64,000 nt of DNA, from positions 10,650,001-10,714,000 of the forward strand of contig NC_084813.1 of assembly GCF_963583255.1 (NCBI RefSeq). The letters are read 5' to 3'. Below, in pieces: positions 59,292 through 64,000 of the stretch; the stretch's first letter is position 1, and the number at the start of each line of letters is the position of its first letter. Under the pieces are notes generated by a model that had not been told where the DNA came from, made no database searches, and worked only from the letters and a program-made list of their open reading frames with translations. This DNA is from Pyrus communis (Eukaryota; Streptophyta; Magnoliopsida; Rosales; Rosaceae). The position numbers and the translations under genes were made by a program.

Positions 59292-59962
59292 CTCTGCCGT
59301 GTGGTGCAAGTGTGCCGACAAGGACGTCAAACCCCTAAGGAGAGGGGGTGATGTGCCTTATATGTACATGGCCACCTCCTATAGCATGAGACCTTTTGGG
59401 GACTCACTGGCTTCAAATTCCGTAGGAACTCAAAGTTAAACGAGTTCGGGCAGGACGATGGGTAACCCACTGGGAAGTTCTCGTGCCAAGTTCCCAAGAA
59501 TAAAACCGTGCAAGCTGGGCCCAAAACGGACAATATCGTGCTATGGTGGAGCCGAACTAGAATGTGACATAAATAGCCATGTTTTCCCACTAAAATGCTA
59601 GGTCATTCTCTTCCCAAAAATTCCTAAACACTTTTTCTCTCAAATTATAACTTTGGCATCAGAGATTCTTCGGCCAAAGCTCCATCCCCCCCCCCCCCCC
59701 CCCAAAAAAAAAATCATCATGGGCGCGTGAGGCTCTTGGTCTTAATCTTAGGTGTTATTATTTTGTAGGTGCTCATCAAAGGAGAAGACGACGGAAATTT
59801 GCATCCACATATTGGTGCTTTCATTGAGAATTTGATTCACACACTCGAAGAAGACTTTCGCATTCAAAGTTTCTCATTTCTTGTTCATTTGTAGATTTTT
59901 TGTGCGTTCTTATTCCTAGAATTTTTTTATAAGTTCTTTGAATAAACGTAAAAGAAAAGTAT

Positions 59963-61660
59963 AATGACTAGAAATTCGGAAACCACAACGAATGGAACTT
60001 CCTACATTCAAGGATTTGGACTAAGCGATGGAGATTGAGGCATAGCCCCACCACAAGAATCCACAAGGCTTAACACAATAGTTAGTGAAGCAGCACCACC
60101 CTCACATGGCACCACCGTGGCAGCCGAGCCCTCTGCCTACGGTGAGCAAACAACCATGCAGCAACAAGCCCAGGCATGCGCCACCTCGCAGTGGCAGACC
60201 CAGGCCCACGCCATTAGGCCGCAAGCCAAGAATGAAGCAGGCCAAAATGTTATGCCCCAGCAAGCCCAGGAGATGCAAGCCCAAAACTAGGCGGCTGCAG
60301 GCCCAAGGCAACAGTGCTTAACGCTATTCCATCCCATATAGGCCCTTGCCCAAGGCGAGCTGGCCCGAGCTGCATGAGAAGCAACCAGAGCTACGACTTA
60401 GCACGAGCCCAACAAGTTCCAGGCCGAGTGCAATCCCAATTCACCCTCGGCCCAACACCAAGCATACCAGGTCGCATTGCACCCATATGCGCCTCAAGTG
60501 GGGTAGCCCAAGCATGTGGCCCTCCAAGCAATCCCAATCGGTCAAAGACTGGTTCAACCCTCCAGACTCAAATTTCTAGATTGACGATTGAACCAAGGGT
60601 ATTTCACCCCATTTCTTCGTAGATTTGACAAATCCCAACTTAAATTTCACGTCTAGAATCCATTATACTTCTACTACTCAAAGAGACGTATATCGTCCAA
60701 GCTTTTCCACCCAAATGGCGAACAACACTTGTCTCGACAAGTCATAGAGTTGACAAGTGCCCTCAACAAGTCATAGAGCAGAATACCTTGGTGAATCAAC
60801 TCTTGCAGCGTACTGAGATGTAGCGTACCCCAGACGAGGTGTCCCGAAGTAAGATAAGGGCAGACGACGAACCTCTCCAACAGCATCCCGACAAGCAGCC
60901 ACTAGACCAGTCACGAACGGAGTGTTCTGACAGTGTACATTCCCGGTTGGGACCTCGAGATAACGTATACTCTCGTCTTAATGCAAGAATGAGCATGCAC
61001 TCTCGATTAGGCCCACATACGAGCATACATTCACGGTTCGGGCCACATTCTGATAATCAATATGAGCAACCTTCCAAGCGAAGTGTTCATTCGTAGCTAA
61101 GCCTGCAAGGATCATCATCCACCTCACATCAGAGCAGGTAACACGACGGACGAAGAGATTCGCTCAACTGCTAAGAATGTACCACATGCACCACAACTGT
61201 GACATATATGAGCTGAGCATATAGAAGAGAAGCCTAAACTAGCTGGTCATGACCGGGGGCAGTCGAGAGTTCCTCTACCCCAACAAAGGCAAATTGAAGA
61301 AGAAGTAGAGTGACTCTTGACCAAGCGATTATGCAATTTCCAACGCAATAAAGCTATTGATAAAACGCTAAGACGAGACATGACCAACATAAATAGGTCA
61401 CATTTCATTGACAAGATCGAGCAGACGGAACAATCCCACATACACTGGAGGATACTATGATTACTTCTATTCCAAAAAACGTAGAAACTCAACCTAATTG
61501 CACGCCAAGGGCAGACAGGTACCAAAAGGACACACCGGCCCAACCATTGAGAACCAAGGGCATGTCTTCTTTTTAACTCTGCGCTCAAAGTTGTGCCTAC
61601 CTACTCCACAGCCCTCGGACGCCCTTGATCTGTCACAATTGCTTCCAGTCGTGCCGATCT
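59963..61660 (+). pseudogene. Broken gag of the Tat-like gypsy element
   Basis: After an ATG at 59963 a frame reads TRNSETTTNGTSYIQGFGLS and soon hits stops. Further on, frames rich in Gln, Ala and Pro, then HSRLGPHTSIHSRFGPHSDN and similar SRLGP repeats (60900-61096), resemble the variable N-terminal part of Tat-type Gag. Frames change every 100-250 bp. The core gag domain and pol are not seen before the next LTR starts at 61681. Confidence 0.5.
60900..61060 (+). repeat. In-frame SRLGP-type peptide repeats
   Basis: The frame shows VHSRLGPRDNVYSRLNARMS and MHSRLGPHTSIHSRFGPHSD, that is, four copies of a ~9-residue unit '(H/Y)SR(L/F)(G/N)(P/A)' in the decayed gag. Confidence 0.6.
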
Positions 61661-61680
61661 TGCACCACATTTACCAGTTA

Positions 61681-64000
61681 TGTTGTAATAACTCGTTCTC
61701 AATTTTACAATTTTATTAATTTTAAAAGAGTGATTTGACGAAAATGTCCTAGACGTGAGATTATGACTTTCATTGACCAACGCATAGTGAGACATAAAAA
61801 ATATCCTTTTAGCATATCTTTGAAGTACTCGACGGTATGAACGCGTAGGTGTAAGCAGAACTGAATTCAGAATTATGATGAAGATTTTACAAATTTTGGA
61901 GCGTGAATGATGTTTTGGTAAATTCACGCTACAAGCGATATTTTTCTGTTTTTTTTTTGTGGCTTTGTTTTGTTAGCCAATGGGGCCCATGCCCCATTCC
62001 TCCACCTCTCTCCTATTTCTCCTTACCTCTCAGGACTCTCTCTCACCTTTTTTTTTTTTTTTTTTTCAAATCTCCCTCACCTCACTTCTCCACTATTTGG
62101 CTGCCACGTCACCATAGCTCATTCTCTTTTTTCACTCTTTTTTTTTTTCTCTCTCTCTTTTTTCTTCCTCGGTAAGCATCGAGATGGTGCAACAGCTTCG
62201 CCACACACCACCTTCCTGGCGAACTTCACCATAGCCATCAGTGAATATCATGACTCTCACTCTCCCCTTTTCATTACTGTCCTCTCTCGTCTTTCTTTAT
62301 CTCTGCAAGTACAGAGAGTACATCATCACCATCGCCACAATTCATGGCAAAAACTCTAATGTGCACAACTAAGGTATGCCTGGAGACCTTCAAATCCTTT
62401 TTATTTGGAAACCTTTATAACATTTTCAACCTTAAAATGTGTTGGGGGGCGATCTAATGCAAATTTCATCCCGGGGAAGAATTGCTCAGATTTCTAGATA
62501 TTCGAAACTATGGCCATCTGGCCACTTTCAGACCAATATTCTAACCAAACCATGGCGAGTTAGCCGTCGAGGAGGGTACCAATTGTCTCGTCCTGAGGTA
62601 TGATTTTCATTTTTGAAGCACTCAATTTCGTTAAGTATTGACAAAGTTATGTACGTTTAAAGTTTGTCCAGTTTTGCGACCAATTACCTAGTTTCCAACA
62701 GACCAGTCACTTTCAGGCCATTTTCCGACCATCTCCGGTCATGTTTTGAACTCTAAACATCTTGTTCTAGATTTTCCTAACTTCAATTTGATATATTATG
62801 GGACAATTTTGGTTGAGAAACGAATGAGTTACCACTGTTTAAAGTTACCCAGAAAAATCTGGCCGAAGGAGAAGAAGAAGAAAAAAAAAACAAAAAAAAA
62901 AAGGACTTGTTACTGGCACTCCAAAATTCTCATTCTACACTCCAAACTTTTTATATTTAGAAAGAAAAATACACTTTGTGAGGAGTGTAAAATGAGATAT
63001 TTGGAATGTCGATACCACTTCCCAAAAAAAAAAAACAAAAAAGAAAAGGGCCTTAAACCCAAACCTGGCCTAAAACCTAATCCAAGTCTTTAACCCAAGC
63101 CTGGCCCAAACCTTTAGGTCATTATACCAGCCGCCCCAGTTCTGAATTGGACTCAGAATATTCTAGGAATATTCTTTGTGTTAACTTTTTCGGAATATTC
63201 TTGGAAACCTTCCTAGGCTAATTTCGACTTCCTGAGTCCATTTTTAACATCCATTTAGTGAAATTCCAAAGTTTTAGCGTAGTTAACCACCAGGGTGTCT
63301 CAATTGACTTTTAGGGTTAACCGTTGACTTTTTCGTTGACTTTTTGTAAAATTTGCCCAGGACCCCTCTTAGCGTAATTTGACACTCTAATTCCAAATTC
63401 GTCGTCCATTTCTTCAAAATCAAATGTTTTAATTGAGTTTTACTAATGGTCCCAATATTATGCTTAGCTACAATTCTTATCGGAGACTCCGACTTCCTAG
63501 CTCAAACGGATATGACATCGCAAGTAACTGTGAGATGATCTTTTCTTTTATATAGTATATAGTTTCCATTTATACATTTCATAAAGAGTTTTCTACAATA
63601 CGCCTAGAGTATCGTGACGTTTGGAAGATCCATTGATAGAAATTATGAAGTTATGCTATGTCTTACGGGATGCACATATATGCGTATTACTATTGATGCC
63701 ATAATTATATTTACAGCTATGAATACTAGCATGTTGACTAGAATTATCGAATCACTATAGTATGACTATATTTATGTTATCTGCTCATCGTTTGCTACGC
63801 TAGTGTTAGTACACGCCCGGGCCAGGGCCAGTCTTTCACGTGTATGTTCATATTGTACTATACGATCCATTGTAGGTGCCAGTTCTATTCTAGATTGCTA
63901 TAGGCAATTAGGACTCATATATGCTATGCATAGTGCTAGTCTTCATGTGATTGGTGTACTAGAGCGTATATCATTGTTACACCCTGTCATGTTCATGTTA
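61681..64000 (+). mobile_element. Second LTR of the TGTGACAACCCG family, cut by the window end
   Basis: From TGTTGTAATAACTCGTTC it aligns with 9816-12951: both have TTTTAAAAG near 60 bp, ACG..TG.GAACGC.TAGG near 170 bp, and GGCCAGGGC.CAGTC.TTCACGTG far downstream. Divergence is high. It holds an intact MITE (62902-63023) absent from the other copy. Whether it is a solo LTR or part of a full element cannot be seen. Confidence 0.75.
62902..63023. mobile_element. Intact ~120-bp MITE inside the second long LTR
   Basis: Ends: GGACTTGTTACTGGCACTCC and, inverted, GGAAGTGGTATCGACATTCC. The arms continue as inverted AATTCTCATTCTACACTCC / AATATCTCATTTTACACTCC. It is the same family as 39020-40224 before that copy was split. 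Confidence 0.85.

Larger units (their letters stand above)
59016..59569 (+). mobile_element. Cassandra: Complete Cassandra TRIM, TSD TAAAT
   Basis: The left LTR (59016-59274) runs from TGTAACATCCCACATC to GGATGTGACA. The right LTR ends GAATGTGACA at 59569 and lacks its first ~35 bp. TAAAT is duplicated on both sides (59011-59015 and 59570-59574). Both LTRs contain a 5S-rRNA-like segment, the diagnostic trait of Cassandra. The internal part is only about 70 bp, with primer site and purine tract and no coding sequence, so it depends on proteins of other elements. Confidence 0.95.
58688..59809 (+). mobile_element. Tat-like gypsy LTR interrupted by Cassandra
   Basis: It starts TGTGGAGCC and ends GCATCCACA (matching TGTGG...CCACA ends). 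Removing Cassandra leaves about 560 bp with TATAAATAG as core promoter. A candidate primer site TGGTGCTTTCATTGAG begins at 59813. A poly-C run (59684-59702) followed by poly-A lies inside. The target copy on the left would be ATATT (58683-58687); the right copy is outside the window. Confidence 0.7.

Overview
This is a window of a plant nuclear genome: AT-rich, with GT-AG introns, dense nested transposable elements and one large multi-exon gene. The repeats (a Cassandra TRIM, Ty3/gypsy elements of Tat type, long solo LTRs starting TGTGACAACCCG or TGATAGGAGC) and the gene structure suggest a woody eudicot. Rosaceae (apple/pear group) is my best guess, but that is inference from repeat flavour and not proof.

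Layout. 0-7 kb: small DNA transposons, including a clean hAT-type element (637-1373, 8-bp TSD), a Pack-MULE-like inverted-repeat element carrying an exon-like fragment (4109-4981), a minisatellite, and a partial copy of the 3' region of the ELL-like gene. 8.3-13 kb: two solo LTRs, one of them 3.1 kb with a perfect TSD and tandem hairpin units. 13-20 kb: no convincing gene, one LRR exon remnant. 20.1-22.4 kb: a gypsy remnant between two copies of a ~440-bp block that contains a plastid rps2 fragment. 22.5-25.7 kb: exon-like pieces of an unrecognised gene split by a 2.25-kb solo LTR (TSD TTAAC). 27.6 kb: a Helitron 3' end.

28.7-37.9 kb, minus strand: the only clearly intact host gene, with 12 coding exons that keep one frame and predict 1,243 residues. 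It has a winged-helix-like segment, a Ser/Asp-rich middle and a C-terminal occludin/ELL domain, so it is an ELL-type RNA polymerase II elongation factor-like protein. A copia-type solo LTR (35366-35886) sits in one intron.

38.3-54.4 kb is a nest. A Mutator-like element with 9-bp TSD (AAAATAAGG) contains a MITE, a second MITE split by a hAT element, a Helitron 5' end, and in its right inverted repeat a 12.7-kb Ty3/gypsy element (41674-54348, TSD GATAA). The gypsy gag-pol runs on the minus strand and is broken by stops and frameshifts. On the opposite strand, between pol and the 3' LTR, it carries a separate gene with TATA box, plant mobile domain (PMD), four short introns (66-74 bp) and a coiled-coil tail. 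This is the most interesting system in the window.

54.4-64 kb: sparse sequence, then another nest. A partial copy of the ELL intron with its copia LTR is interrupted by a Tat-like gypsy LTR, whose TATA box is interrupted by a complete Cassandra TRIM (59016-59569, TSD TAAAT). A broken gag follows, and a second copy of the 3.1-kb LTR family runs off the window end.
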